DNA of 64,000 nucleotides from Erythroxylum novogranatense (taxonomy: Eukaryota; Streptophyta; Magnoliopsida; Malpighiales; Erythroxylaceae). The translations under genes and the position numbers were made by a program. The stretch is from positions 50,137,414 through 50,201,413 of the forward strand of contig CM057230.1 of the NCBI GenBank assembly GCA_029891385.1. Direction: 5' to 3'. The notes under the pieces were generated by a model that was not told the DNA's origin, made no database searches, and saw only the letters and a program-made list of their open reading frames with translations. Of the stretch, positions 54,236 through 64,000 are shown piece by piece (the stretch's first letter is position 1; every line of letters starts with the position of its first letter).

Positions 54236-54767
54236 AGTGCCATCACCAATACGTTGCTTTTATACGAAAAATAGGGTTTTTAGTGAGTGATGTCTCATAA
54301 TCGTGAGTCAATACTCACAACTGTGACAAGTTAATGACATACCCGTGACTGCTTTCTCCTTGTTCTTTTTTTCTTGCTCCATTCATCTTTTTTGTATTTT
54401 CAACATATGTCTCATCTTTCTTGAGATTTTCTTGTCTTCTCTTACTTTTGATCTTCTTTTTCTTACTCCTTGAAGACAAGTGAGTATGAATCTTTCAAAA
54501 ATGATCTATATATAGTGCTTTCGACTCACTTAAGCTCTTTTTCTTTCGAATTGTGCCTAAAATCACATATGAGTCAGTGAGTATCTTAAGCATTTTTATA
54601 GTAATAATCACTAAATGTTATGGAATAAATTCATAATCAATTAGGCACATATCAATTTCCCCCATTCTTAGCTTTTGATCATCCTCAGGAAAAACATCAA
54701 AATTAAGATCATAAACCTAAAACATTAACTCATTTCCCATATATTCTAAGAATACATAATCATAAGC
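54236..54767. other. Unassigned spacer between elements E and J
   Basis: No gene. Repeated gtgag/ctcac words ('gtgagtcaatactcacaact' at 54303-54322), a pyrimidine-rich stretch (54355-54470), a TATATATAG motif near 54511 and 'aattaggcacatatcaattt' near 54639. It may be part of another LTR, but no second copy is in the window. Confidence 0.4.
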
Positions 54768-56161
54768 CAATAAGTGTAAATTACATCATCTTTTAAGGCA
54801 TAGTTTGACATGTGATTAGATTTTAATTCGATCATTTAATAGTGCTTATGTTAGAATTGTGTTAGTTTGCTAATTATTTTTGTTTTAATTGTTTTATGAG
54901 TTAGTACAAACTTTTGAGCTTAAATATTATATTTTTGAAGTACCTTGATGTGTTTGCTAGTGTTTCAGGGTTAATAGGAGTTTTGGAAGACATTTACTCT
55001 AAAACAATGGCCTATGATCGTGCCATGATTGTGATGGAAGGCTCATATGTGGGCCACGATCATGGCCTGCATCAAGCAGACGTGCAGTCACTTAACATTT
55101 TGAGGCACATTTTGGACCTTTCGGATCCCAAAAAGATCATAAGGTTACCCAAAACATAACAGACTATTTAAAGAACATTAAGAGGAGCACAAAAGGAGCT
55201 TTTTGCATTAGCCACACTTGAAACCTTAAAGAGAGAATATCGAGAGAGAGAAAGAAGAAGAAGGAAGAGGAAGACGAAGCTGACTCGACATGCTTCCCAG
55301 ATCAAGAGGTTTCCCATTGTCACAACCTTCTGTCGTCTATTTTAAGTCATTATTTTCTTTTTGTTTCAATTTCATTTATGTATATAATTGAGATGGATAG
55401 TATGATGATAGGATTTCAAATATTGATGATGTTCTAAACTCTCCTTCGGGATTTTATTTTGATTTAATGATAATTTAGTCGATTGTGTTTATTGGATGAA
55501 TGCTATGATTTGATTACGTTATTGCATAATTCGGTAATAAATAAAGAGGGTGAACTCAATGAAAAATGATTAAATCGGATTAATAAGAGTTAGGTGATTT
55601 AATAGAAACCATGACAAATCATAATGGTAATTATACGAAGAGAGATCTGATGATGTTCTGATAGTTTATTAGACTTCTTCAGATCTATTAGACTGCTTCA
55701 GATCAAATTAGAGTTTAGAATAATTTGTGAATTTACAAATTATATAATCTGATTAGGGTTTATAATTTAGGGTTTAATGGTTATAACTCGAGAAAGAGTA
55801 ATCAATCCTAGGATAGTCTAGAATTGACACTCCATTGATGCATAATCAGCTAGGTTAGCATTAATGATAAGTAAAATCTCCTTTCTTATAAATTGGTAAA
55901 TTCCTTAGGTTGATTTTTATTGTGATTGTATATTGCTAACTTGTTAATACTTTTGTATTTAATTTTTGATTTGATTAGTTAAAATCAATTCTTGTAATTA
56001 ATTTTAGTTACGTCTTTTATTTTCAATTTCATATTTTTTTGCCTTAGATTTTAAGATTAGATTACTATCCTTCCTCGTAGGAACGACACCTTTAATACTA
56101 CGTTACAAATCGTACGCTTGCAGAATATTAAGGGTTTATAAGATTAAAACTTACTTGATCA
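54768..56161 (+). repeat. 5' LTR of element J
   Basis: About 1394 bp, starting (ca)ataagtgtaaattaca, where the 3' LTR has TGATAAGTG, and ending TTACTTGATCA. It contains a near-palindrome 'gggccacgatcatggcctgc' at 55051-55070. The 3' LTR matches its first 1060 bp. Confidence 0.85.
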
Positions 56162-56166
56162 AGTTT

Positions 56167-56184
56167 TTGACGTCGTTGTTGGGA
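56167..56184 (+). other. Primer binding site of element J (decayed)
   Basis: TTGACGTCGTTGTTGGGA. It differs from the Athila-type TTGGCGCCGTTGCCGGGG by G-to-A and C-to-T changes only, as expected from deamination of methylated cytosines. Confidence 0.7.
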
Positions 56185-56958
56185 AGGTGTATAATTAGTT
56201 TAATTCTTGTAGTCTAAGATGTTTCACTATCTTTTATGATTATAGTACCCAATCACAAGAAGAAGAAAAAAGATTGTAGAAAGTTTGGGCATAAAGTTGA
56301 AAACACATTGATTTGGACATCACAAGGCAGCGACGAAGAATCTAAAAAATTAGATATCAAGAAGAGAAAAAAAGAACGATCATGGAGGATATATATTACA
56401 GGGAGCAAAGGACTTTTGCGGATTTTAATAAGCCACAATTTAGTTAGAGAAATCATCATCCTTATATGAATACATACACTTTGGGGTGGCAAAACCACCC
56501 AGATTTCTATTCTATTGGTCTAACAATGTAAGTACTCACATGGGACATCAAGACCTTTTAAGATTTTAGTAAGATGAGTCAAGTTTATGGTATTCTAGAT
56601 TGGACAAAATCATGTATAAGCTAACGGACATGGAAGAGACCTGGAAAAGATTGGAAAAGCAATTTGATCAAATAACATAAAATCAAGCCTTTTCTATTCA
56701 TAACCTGGAGATTCAAGTGACACAGCTTTCTTGTGAAATTCATAAGAGAAGTATGGAAGACTCTCTAAGTAATATGGAATTACTTCAACGAAAACAATAT
56801 GAGGCTATCATACTTAGAAATGTGGAAGAGTAAGAAAAACTAGTGGGAAATCAAGTTGAACCCCATTTTGTAGAAGACCAAGAGATGAAGAAAGAGGATG
56901 AAGAAAAGAATGACAACCCTCCCTATTATTCTCTACATCTTGGTATACCATGCTTGAA
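56185..56958 (+). pseudogene. Gag remnant of element J
   Basis: About 56640-56930 reads 'LEKRLEKQFDQIT' then a stop, 'NQAFSIHNLEIQVTQLSCEI', 'HKRSMEDSLSNMELLQRKQY', 'EAIILRNVEE'. This corresponds to the Athila gag end, where a 'NLE.Q..QL' helix is followed by a linker and an 'AI.LRSGK'-type motif. 56185-56600 has no recognisable coding. The ORFs at 56236-56498 are not convincing genes. Confidence 0.6.
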
Positions 56959-58202
56959 TGGTAATGTTGTCGCTTACAACCAAATTAATACCAACTCTAA
57001 TAATGAAATATCTAGTTAGTGAAGAGTTGAGATCATTCCCACGAGGAATTTATTGATAAATATTATAAAAGTTGAAAACTAAAACAAATTAGGGGTTGGA
57101 TTAACGTGATTTTAAGAAATTAAAAATTACAAAAATTGGAAATAAACGAAAATATTCAGATTTGGAAAATTAATAACAAACCTTGGTTTCGGGTCACCTA
57201 AGTTGTCAAACTAATATATATCATTGATATAAAATTAAATACGTTAACAAATACTCATTAGGTGATGTTCTCTCTTAAGATTAAATGAATAGAAACATAT
57301 ATTCTAATCACTCTTATTAACCATCAAGTTAGATACGATCTTACGTTTGATTGATTAATAGCTTTAAGAAATAAGAGAACCAGTGAGCAAAACAATACAC
57401 ACATGACATGTATTTAATCTAAATATTATCTTTCTTAAAATTTCCAAACCCTAACGTAAAGATGGTAATCCTAATTGTCACTTTGGATTAACAAAACTGA
57501 ACGTCAAATCCTACTAATTTGACTATAAATTAAATCAATCAATTTCTAGTTGCACACCCTATAGATCAATTAATTCAATTATAAAAAGTAATAAGGAAGA
57601 CACTTAATATTCATCAATGAATTAAACTTTATTCAGAAAATCTTACACATACTAGATGATAACGTGGTTCCCTTCAACTAAGAAGAAGGATTTAACTACT
57701 CATAACAGAGGTAAAAATTAATAAAAAAATAGTAGAACATATAGTCTCCATATCTGCACTTTTCCAGAAAAATAAGAAAACTCTAGCCAAAAAAAACAGA
57801 AAGCATAAAGATGATGTAACTAGACGTCCTCCCTCTTCCCTCTCATCATTTTCTTCATTATATACACTTCTCCTCCCAATCAAGTAGCAGATCCCCCACC
57901 AAAAGACAACAACTTGATTCCTAAAATAATTAAAATTCTAGGTGTATTGAATCTGTTTTCAAATCAAATTCTGCAGATAAGCTTTTTCCTTACACGTGCC
58001 CATGCTAAGTCAATTATTTTTTTGCTAACTAGAAATTTGAATCGCCTTTACTTTTCTCACTTTATTTTATTCAAAATTTTCTCCCATTTGTTGAAAATCA
58101 TTTGAGAACAATTAAGAAACAAGTTCATTAAGTTTAAATAAAAAATTTTAACACATTAAAGAGATTTATATCCAAAGTTAGCATAAAAATAACAACTTAT
58201 CA
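56959..58202 (-). repeat. 3' LTR of element K
   Basis: 1244 bp. Its right 500 bp (57705-58202) recur at 60632-61129 in direct orientation with moderate divergence, including 'acaacaacttgattcc', 'aaaattctaggtgtattgaa' and 'aagttagcataaaaataaca'. Minus-strand ends TG...CA. Confidence 0.85.
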
Positions 58203-58217
58203 AATTCCACCACACCA
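58203..58217 (-). other. Polypurine tract of element K
   Basis: The minus strand reads GGTGTGGTGGAATT directly before the LTR start TGATAAG, which sets the element's orientation as minus. Confidence 0.65.
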
Positions 58218-59600
58218 ATCTTTTACTCGTCGTTGACTAATTATATTTACAATCAACTAGCCAACTAATCTACATCTTTTATTTCAAATCTGACAACAAT
58301 AAATAGTGCACACTTCCAGAGTTAAACAATTTTGTAACTAATGAATACTCCAAAATTAATCATTCAAATAATATAAACAAAATCAATTTTAGGCAATCAT
58401 ATTTCAAAAGCTAACACCTAATTATAGTGAACTCTCACTGATTGAATTTCGCTCAAATCACTCAAGTGTTTGTTGGTTTAGTATTTCACTCAAATTCTTC
58501 TAATGCAAATATTTTACCATATGCTTGCTTTTTCACCAACTTTTCACCACTTGAAACACAAACATGCACAAATCAAAAGGACTTTATTCAAGGTTGTATT
58601 GGGTTATAGGTAAAGGTAAGGATTGATAAACGAAAAAGGGTAAGAATCATAAACATTAGCAAAGCACGTAACCATTTATAGAGACACAAATTCAATCATA
58701 AAGGAGTCAACGATGTCATTCCGTAGAGATAGATTACTCCATAGATTGTTTTCCACCACTATATTATTATTTTTTTCCTTTGTTTTCTCTTTTTTTATCA
58801 ATGTACTGATATTTATAGACAACAATACAACACACAATTCAAATCTAAGTCTCTTTAATTTCCTTTCATCTTTTTTTCCTTGCTTTCTATATCTCGCCAA
58901 GTAAGTTTGATATAAATTGTGGTTAGAATGCCTTCTTACATTTATGATGGGTGAAGATATAAGAGTTTTTAGTTATTTATTCTGGGTTCATCATTTCAAA
59001 AGGTTTAACAAATGATATTGAATTAGGTTGGCCTTTTAAGCTAAAGTGTTAAAACAAAGATGGCCTTTATCATTTTTTGCACGCATGTATAGATATGATC
59101 TCAAATCGGTTCCAAGAAAGTTTTAGAGAAAAATTCACCTTAGAAGATAATCACACATCAAAGAAATACAAATTGATATAGGTGTTTCAATCTTTTAGGC
59201 CCAAAAACTTGCAGGTTAATGCAGTTCACAATAATTATACACCATTTTTAATCATATGATTTCCAAAACTTTATTAGGTGTATACACTTGTGTTTCTTAA
59301 CTAAGTGGCATCTATTGTCCTAAAATAAATTTAACTCAAGTTATGTGCACTATTTAAGTCATTAAAAATGCAAGTCTAGAAAGTGTCAAAGTTGGCTAAT
59401 CAATTGCAAACAAATCAATAAGCATTCAAAAATTTTCAACAAAGATTCCTAACTATCAGTTATAGGAAACATACCCCACCCCCATACCTAATTCATTCAT
59501 TATTCTTGATGTAATGACATGATATAAAAGAAGTGAAAGAAGAGAGAAAAGAAAGCTTCTCTATTAGTTGAGCGTTGAAATCCTCGAGTTGGTAAGTGAG
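58218..59600. other. Non-coding interior of element K
   Basis: AT-rich sequence of about 1.4 kb with no recognisable coding on either strand. The short ORFs at 58676-58904 on both strands have low complexity and no domain. Confidence 0.5.
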
Positions 59601-59621
59601 GAGGTTAGAATCCTTGATGTG

Positions 59622-60500
59622 TTAATATGCCATCAAATTGTGCTCCATACAGTGCATCCAATGTTCCAGTCGAGTTAGACAAGTGTCCAAATTGGTTTGG
59701 GAAGGTTGGCTACTATTTGGTGTATCTATGACAACCCGACTTCTTTTGGTTGGATGTGGGTTAAAAGGGATAGTTGGACTTGGATAAGTGAAGGATATCC
59801 TTCCATGACTCATGACCACGATTCTCATCCTACATAAACATTCCATATCCAAATGTTCTGTGACACAAGCCACAATCATGTCAGTATTGTCAATGTCCAA
59901 TAAATCCAAATTAATGGTTAATTGAGTGATGTAGGATCCTAATATTAATGGTTTAGATTTCTTATTTAACACATATTGAAATTGTGTCAAAAACCAAAAC
60001 TCAAATTAACAGGAATTTGTCTATCCATACACCACAAAAAATTAAATTTCAGCCTTAAAAATGTACTGAGAGTCGATGTATGATTTTGAAAACAGGATAT
60101 TTTAAATAAAGAACTCTTAGATGCATTGGAATTATATGGATGAGGGTCGACGAACTATTGAGTCCATAATTTAGATGTACGAAACTCACTATGATAGTCA
60201 CAGCGGGAACTTACAAATGGTTCATTTTTAACATCATCAGCTAATATAAATCTTATAACCACGTTAAATCCAACAACAAATAAAACAAATTTCTTACCCA
60301 TAAGTCTAAATTCCACAATTCCTTTAGTAAACAAATTGAATTCTTCATGAGAATTAAATTAAAATGTGTTGTAAAATTCTCTTTTTAATTCAACATACAC
60401 AGGGCAATCAATTTTAACAAACACATTCCAACAAATTTGTCCAACCAATTATTCAAATGAATCACGAACTTGTAAAGCTTCAAGAGTGTCGGTAAGAGCA
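59622..60500 (-). pseudogene. Athila-type ORF remnant in element K
   Basis: The minus strand around 60460-60230 reads 'DCPVYVELKREFYNTF', a stop, 'FNLFTKGIVEFRLMGKKFVL'. Minus 59990-59622 reads 'SKPLILGSYITQLTINLDLL' and ends 'RLEHWMHCMEHNLMAY'. An E-L-x-R-E-F-Y motif, then a G-K-x-(I/V)-x-F strand, then a 'G.(Y/F)IT.L' helix is the pattern of the plant-transposon protein family found in Athila-like and derived non-autonomous elements. The middle is disrupted by stops. By-eye assignment. Confidence 0.5.
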
Positions 60501-60631
60501 TACTTACAAGGATAGATTTTTCATTGGCTTAGTTGCTGAAATCTTTAGTTGTCCTCTGACAATTGAAAAAAAAGTGAAAGCTCCACTTCTTGAATGCCAT
60601 TAGCTTTGGTTCTCAACTCGCTTACCTTTTT

Positions 60632-61129
60632 GACAAAGGTAAAAGTCAATAAAAAAATAGCAGAACACATAGTCTCCATATCGGCACTTTTCCAAAAAAA
60701 TATGAAAACTCTAGCCAAAAATAGAAAAAAATAGCAGAAAATGTAAAGATGATGAAACTAGATGTCCTCCCTCTTCCTTCTCATTGTTATCTTCATTAGA
60801 TACACTTATCCTCCTAATCCCCTACCAAAAGACAACAACTTGATTCCCAAAATAATTAAAACCCTAGGTGTATCAAATCTATTTTTAAATTAGATTCTAC
60901 AAATAAGCTTTTTCCTTACATGTGCCCACGCTTAGTCAATTATTTTTCTGCCAACTAGAAATTTGAAGTGCCTTTACTTTTCTTGCTTATTTTTAATTCA
61001 AATTCTTCTCCCATGTGTTGAAAATCATCTTAGAACAATTAAGAAACAAGTTTATTAATTTTAAATAAAAATTTCAACACATTGAAGAGATTTATATCCA
61101 AAGTTAGCACAAAAATAACAACTTATCAT
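60632..61129 (-). repeat. 5' LTR of element K, truncated
   Basis: Only the first 498 bp (minus-strand start) remain; the other 740 bp and the primer site are missing. It aligns with 57705-58202. Confidence 0.85.
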
Positions 61130-61420
61130 TGAACATCCAAAAAACTTAAGTAGATGTCCATGAAGAGAACCTCGTCATTTGGATTAGTGATGACCAAGTG
61201 ACATTCAACATGAATGATATATTAAAGAATCTAAAGGAGGGTGAATCATTCAGAAAAATTGATATGCTCGAATCTTTGAAAGAATGAGAGGACGAAGAAC
61301 AGTTGACAATGGATATCAAGTTTGAAGAAGCTATGGAAGTCTTTCTTCAAGAAGCTAAAGAAGAAGAGGAGATAAGGGTAAATGATGAAGAACAAAAAGA
61401 GAACAACTCACCCCCTTATT
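61130..61420 (+). pseudogene. Protease-RT linker remnant of element J
   Basis: Reads 'EDLVIWISDDQVTFNMNDIL', 'KNLKEGESFRKIDMLESLKE', a stop, 'FEEAMEVFLQEAKEEEEIRV'. It resembles the Athila segment after the protease, with a 'V.FN...' strand and an 'F+.D..' motif followed by an acidic stretch. It ends at a stop (ccttattag) near 61421. Confidence 0.5.
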
Positions 61421-62945
61421 AGGAAAACTATTGGATTTCATGGAAGATTTAGGGAATTTTGTTAATTCTTGTTTTGTTAACAGTTTGTTCAAAAAAGGAC
61501 ATTACTAAACTTAATTGGTTTTCATAAATTTTTCAATATTGTTTTTCTGATCATTTTGCAATTTGTAGCTTACTTATAGGCTACAAAACTGATGTTGAAA
61601 AAAAAAGATGAAAGCCAGCCACTCATAATTAATCCCGGCTGAGTTTCCAATGATACAAGGTCAAGCTAATGATAATAAATTAGCATGTTCAGAAGTTAGA
61701 TTTAAATTTTGTGTTTATTTATATTTGTTTTGAATTTTAAATTAAATTTTAATAATTTGAAATGAGCTGGAATTACTAATTCTCTTACTCTCTTTAAACA
61801 ATTCCAAGATAAGACAACAATCTAGAGTGTTAAACATATTTGGTCTTAACACCTCACCATCATCACCTCCATCACAGTAAGGTTTTGTTTCTAGCCCTTT
61901 TCATTTTAATTTTAGTCTTTATTTTTGTTTTATTTTATTTTATGTTATTTCCTTCTATGTGTGTTTGTTTGTCTCCTTCTCACATTAAGAATAATGTGTT
62001 GTTCAAATGTGGGGAGGGTTATGTGTTTTGCTTTGAGTGTGAATATTCCATATTATTATGTTAATGTGTTTATTTTGCATATTGTGAATTGTGTGAATAT
62101 ATCAATGGCTTAGATGGAATAAATTTGATTTAATTTTGAACATAATCTATTAGGTTTTGAAGAGTAATTAGCTCACAAAATTAGTGATCTAGGTTCTTTG
62201 GCTAAAATATGAAAGTTAATTAGGATTCACTGTTAATTTATCACCCTATAAGTTGTCATATTCATTCATAATTTTAGATCTTTCGACTAAGTAACTTTGC
62301 TAGTATTTTTCATGAAAACAAGTAGCTAAAGCAATAAGGTAGGCATTTTAAAAAGTGTTTGTAAATTTTAAATAAATAACTATTCCATTGGCCTTTGGGC
62401 TATGAATAGAGCTAGTGGCCAGTTAAGAACGTGATGTAACCGAGTAACCGGATTGACACGCATCACAAATGTGTACTTTCACGTCAAAAGGCTATAATGA
62501 TGTTCTAACAAAGCAACTTACTAAAAACATGACTTAGTCGAGTAACCAGATCGACATTCATCACCAACGTTTGCCTCCTTATAAAAAGACTAGGTCCATG
62601 TCCACAAATAGTAACAGACAAAATGTTTTCTAATAAAAACCTACAGAATTTGTAAATAGCTTAACTTTTTATGAAAACATACTTAATTTTAGTTACAAAG
62701 TTTGATTGACCAAAAAATTATTAATCTGTGCGTACAATTGAAAGGGATGATTAATATGTATATTTAGTCCAGAGTTCCTAGATGCAGATTTTGTATATAA
62801 TAATTGGAACAACTTGAATGAATGTGTTTAGAGTTAAATTTGTTTCATGAAGTTGAAGTTATTGCCTCATCATTGCATTGTGTTTTTGTGTTGTTTGTTG
62901 TTTTCTTTTGCTTGAGGACAAGCAAACATTTAAGTGTGAGGATGT
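61421..62945 (+). other. 3' non-coding region of element J
   Basis: No gene; the plus-strand ORFs at 61840-62113 are low-complexity. Athila-type landmarks are 'taatcccggctgagtttcca' near 61630, 'gtgtggggaggg'-like sequence at 62008-62020 and the terminal 'cttgaggacaagcaaacatt' before the LTR. An imperfect duplication of about 100 bp spans 62428-62580 ('cgagtaaccggattgacacg' and 'cgagtaaccagatcgacatt'). Confidence 0.6.
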
Positions 62946-64000
62946 TGATAAGTGTAAATTGCATCATGTTTTAAGGCATAGTTTGATATGTATTTAGCCG
63001 TTAATTCGATCATTTAGTATGTGTTTAGGTTAGAATTGTATTAGTTTGTTGATTATTTGTGTTTTAAGTATTTTATGGGTTAGTCCAAGCTTTTCAGCTT
63101 AAATATTGTATTTTTTAGGTACATTGATGTGTTTGCTAGTTTTTTAGGGTCAATATCGAAGAATTGAGGAGTTTCAGAAGATATTTGGGCCAAAACAATA
63201 GCTCATGATTGTGACAGAAGGCTCAAATATGGGCCATGATCATGGCCTGTATCAGGCAAACGCATAATTGCTTACAAACTTCATGATTCAAGGAACTTTT
63301 TATACCTTTCAGACCCCCGAAATACCTTAAGGTTACCTAAAATATAAAAGACTATTTAAAGAACATTAAGAGGAGCACAAAAGGAGCTTGTTGCATAAGT
63401 TATACTTAAAAACCTAAACAGAGAATACTAAGAGAGAGAAAGAAGAAAAAGGAAGACAAAGACAAAGCTAACTCAATGTTCTTCCTAGACTAGGAGGTTT
63501 CCTAACTTCTCTGCTTTCTGTCATCTATTCTAAGTCATTATTTCCTTTTCGTTTTGATTTTATTTATGTATATAATTAAGATGGATAGTATTATGATAGG
63601 ATTTGGAATATTGATGATGTTTGAAACTCTCCTTTAGGATGTTATTTTGATTTAATGATAATTTAGTCGATTGTGTTTATTGGGTGAATGTTGTGATTTA
63701 ATTGCATTATTGCATAATTCAGTAATAAATGGAGAGGGTGAAATAAATGAAAAATGATTGATTAGATTAATGAGAGTTAGGCGATTTAATATAAACCGTG
63801 ATAAATCATATTGGCAATTGTATGGAGAGAGATCTCATGTGATGTTCCGATATTTTATTAGAGTACTTCATATCTAATTAGGGGTCTTTGATAATTTGTG
63901 AATTGAAAGATTGCAAATTTCATAATTTGATTAGGGTTTATAATTTAGGGTTTAATGGTTATAACTCAAGAGAGAGCAATCAACCCTAAGATAGTCTAGA
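62946..64000 (+). repeat. 3' LTR of element J (cut by window end)
   Basis: Starts TGATAAGTGTAAATTGC after the purine-rich 'aagtgtgaggatgt' and matches 54768-55830. Contains the perfect 16-bp palindrome GGCCATGATCATGGCC at 63232-63247, where the 5' LTR has one mismatch. Confidence 0.85.

Larger units (their letters stand above)
56959..61129 (-). mobile_element. Non-autonomous LTR retrotransposon (element K) nested in element J, opposite orientation
   Basis: 4171 bp flanked by perfect 5-bp duplications ttgaa (56954-56958 and 61130-61134). The minus strand starts TGATAAGTTGTTATTTTTG (61129) and ends ATTACCA (56959). The left LTR is complete (56959-58202); the right LTR keeps only about 500 bp (60632-61129). 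A polypurine tract lies inside the left LTR border. The interior encodes only remnants of an Athila-type ORF on the minus strand; there is no pol. Confidence 0.85.
54768..64000 (+). mobile_element. Athila-like Ty3/gypsy element (element J), degenerate, 3' LTR cut by window end
   Basis: Direct repeats 54768-56161 and 62946-64000 are the LTRs. A decayed Athila-type primer site lies at 56167-56184, gag remnants at 56580-56930, a protease-RT linker remnant at 61130-61420 and a typical Athila 3' end ('cttgaggacaagcaaacatt', 'taagtgtgaggatgt') just before the second LTR. RT, RNase H and integrase are gone. Element K is inserted in the opposite orientation between the gag and linker remnants. Confidence 0.8.

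Noticed and set aside
54236..54767. Promoter of a host gene (TATATATAG near 54511)
   Set aside because: No coding sequence follows; the next feature is an LTR. The motif alone in AT-rich DNA is weak.
58676..58904. Small genes on both strands at 58676-58904
   Set aside because: The frames overlap on opposite strands, have low complexity, and lie in the non-coding interior of element K.

Overview
This window is plant nuclear DNA, almost certainly from a dicot-like angiosperm, and it consists almost entirely of nested transposable elements. The evidence is Ty1/copia and Ty3/gypsy elements of known plant lineages (Tat, Tekay/Del, Reina/Galadriel-like, Athila-like), tRNA-Met type primer sites, a PIF/Harbinger-type element carrying pieces of a plant IQ-domain gene, and an endogenous plant pararetrovirus. 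I found no intact host gene, rRNA, tRNA or CRISPR array. Nearly every coding region is broken by stops or frameshifts. The species cannot be named from the sequence alone.

Layout. 1-7769: a Tat-lineage gypsy element on the minus strand (5' LTR 7334-7769, gag, protease, RT, two RNase H domains, integrase), with a 20-unit tandem array at 622-1690 in its 3' UTR. Its 3' LTR lies outside the window. 7775-10050: the first part of an endogenous caulimovirid (minus strand), cut on the left by the Tat LTR. 10051-19012: a copia element (minus) with 1.8-kb LTRs. 19053-19102 plus 37065-37190: a GACCGG-rich MITE-like repeat split by an 18-kb Tekay/Del gypsy element (19103-37064, minus, 3.5-kb LTRs). That gypsy element carries two later insertions: a foldback element with about 0.9-kb inverted arms (21738-24925) and a gene-capturing PIF/Harbinger-like element (26920-29772). 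37191-40477: the second part of the caulimovirid (dUTPase, protease, RT, RNase H, a viroplasmin-like ORF), ending in an inverted repeat next to a 238-bp TA microsatellite. 40716-42545: truncated Tekay-like LTR. 43937-about 54235: a Reina/Galadriel-like gypsy (plus) interrupted by a solo LTR (46284-48549), a hAT-like MITE (48733-48933) and another solo LTR (49596-53052). 54768-64000: an Athila-like element (plus), with an oppositely oriented non-autonomous LTR element (56959-61129) inside it.

Most notable system: the pararetrovirus. Its two fragments do not overlap. Both are on the minus strand, and reading 40477 to 37191 and then 10050 to 7775 gives the circular order dUTPase-PR-RT-RNase H-ORF4-promoter/PBS-ORF1-ORF2-ORF3 start. 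This is best explained as one integrated copy later split by the copia, MITE and Tekay insertions and truncated by the Tat element. A dUTPase domain upstream of the protease, together with badnavirus/tungrovirus-like small ORFs and a viroplasmin-like ORF4, is an unusual combination.

A second theme is that at least six unrelated retroelements here each carry their own short palindromic repeat tract in an LTR or UTR. All domain calls were made by eye from translated motifs; no database search was run.
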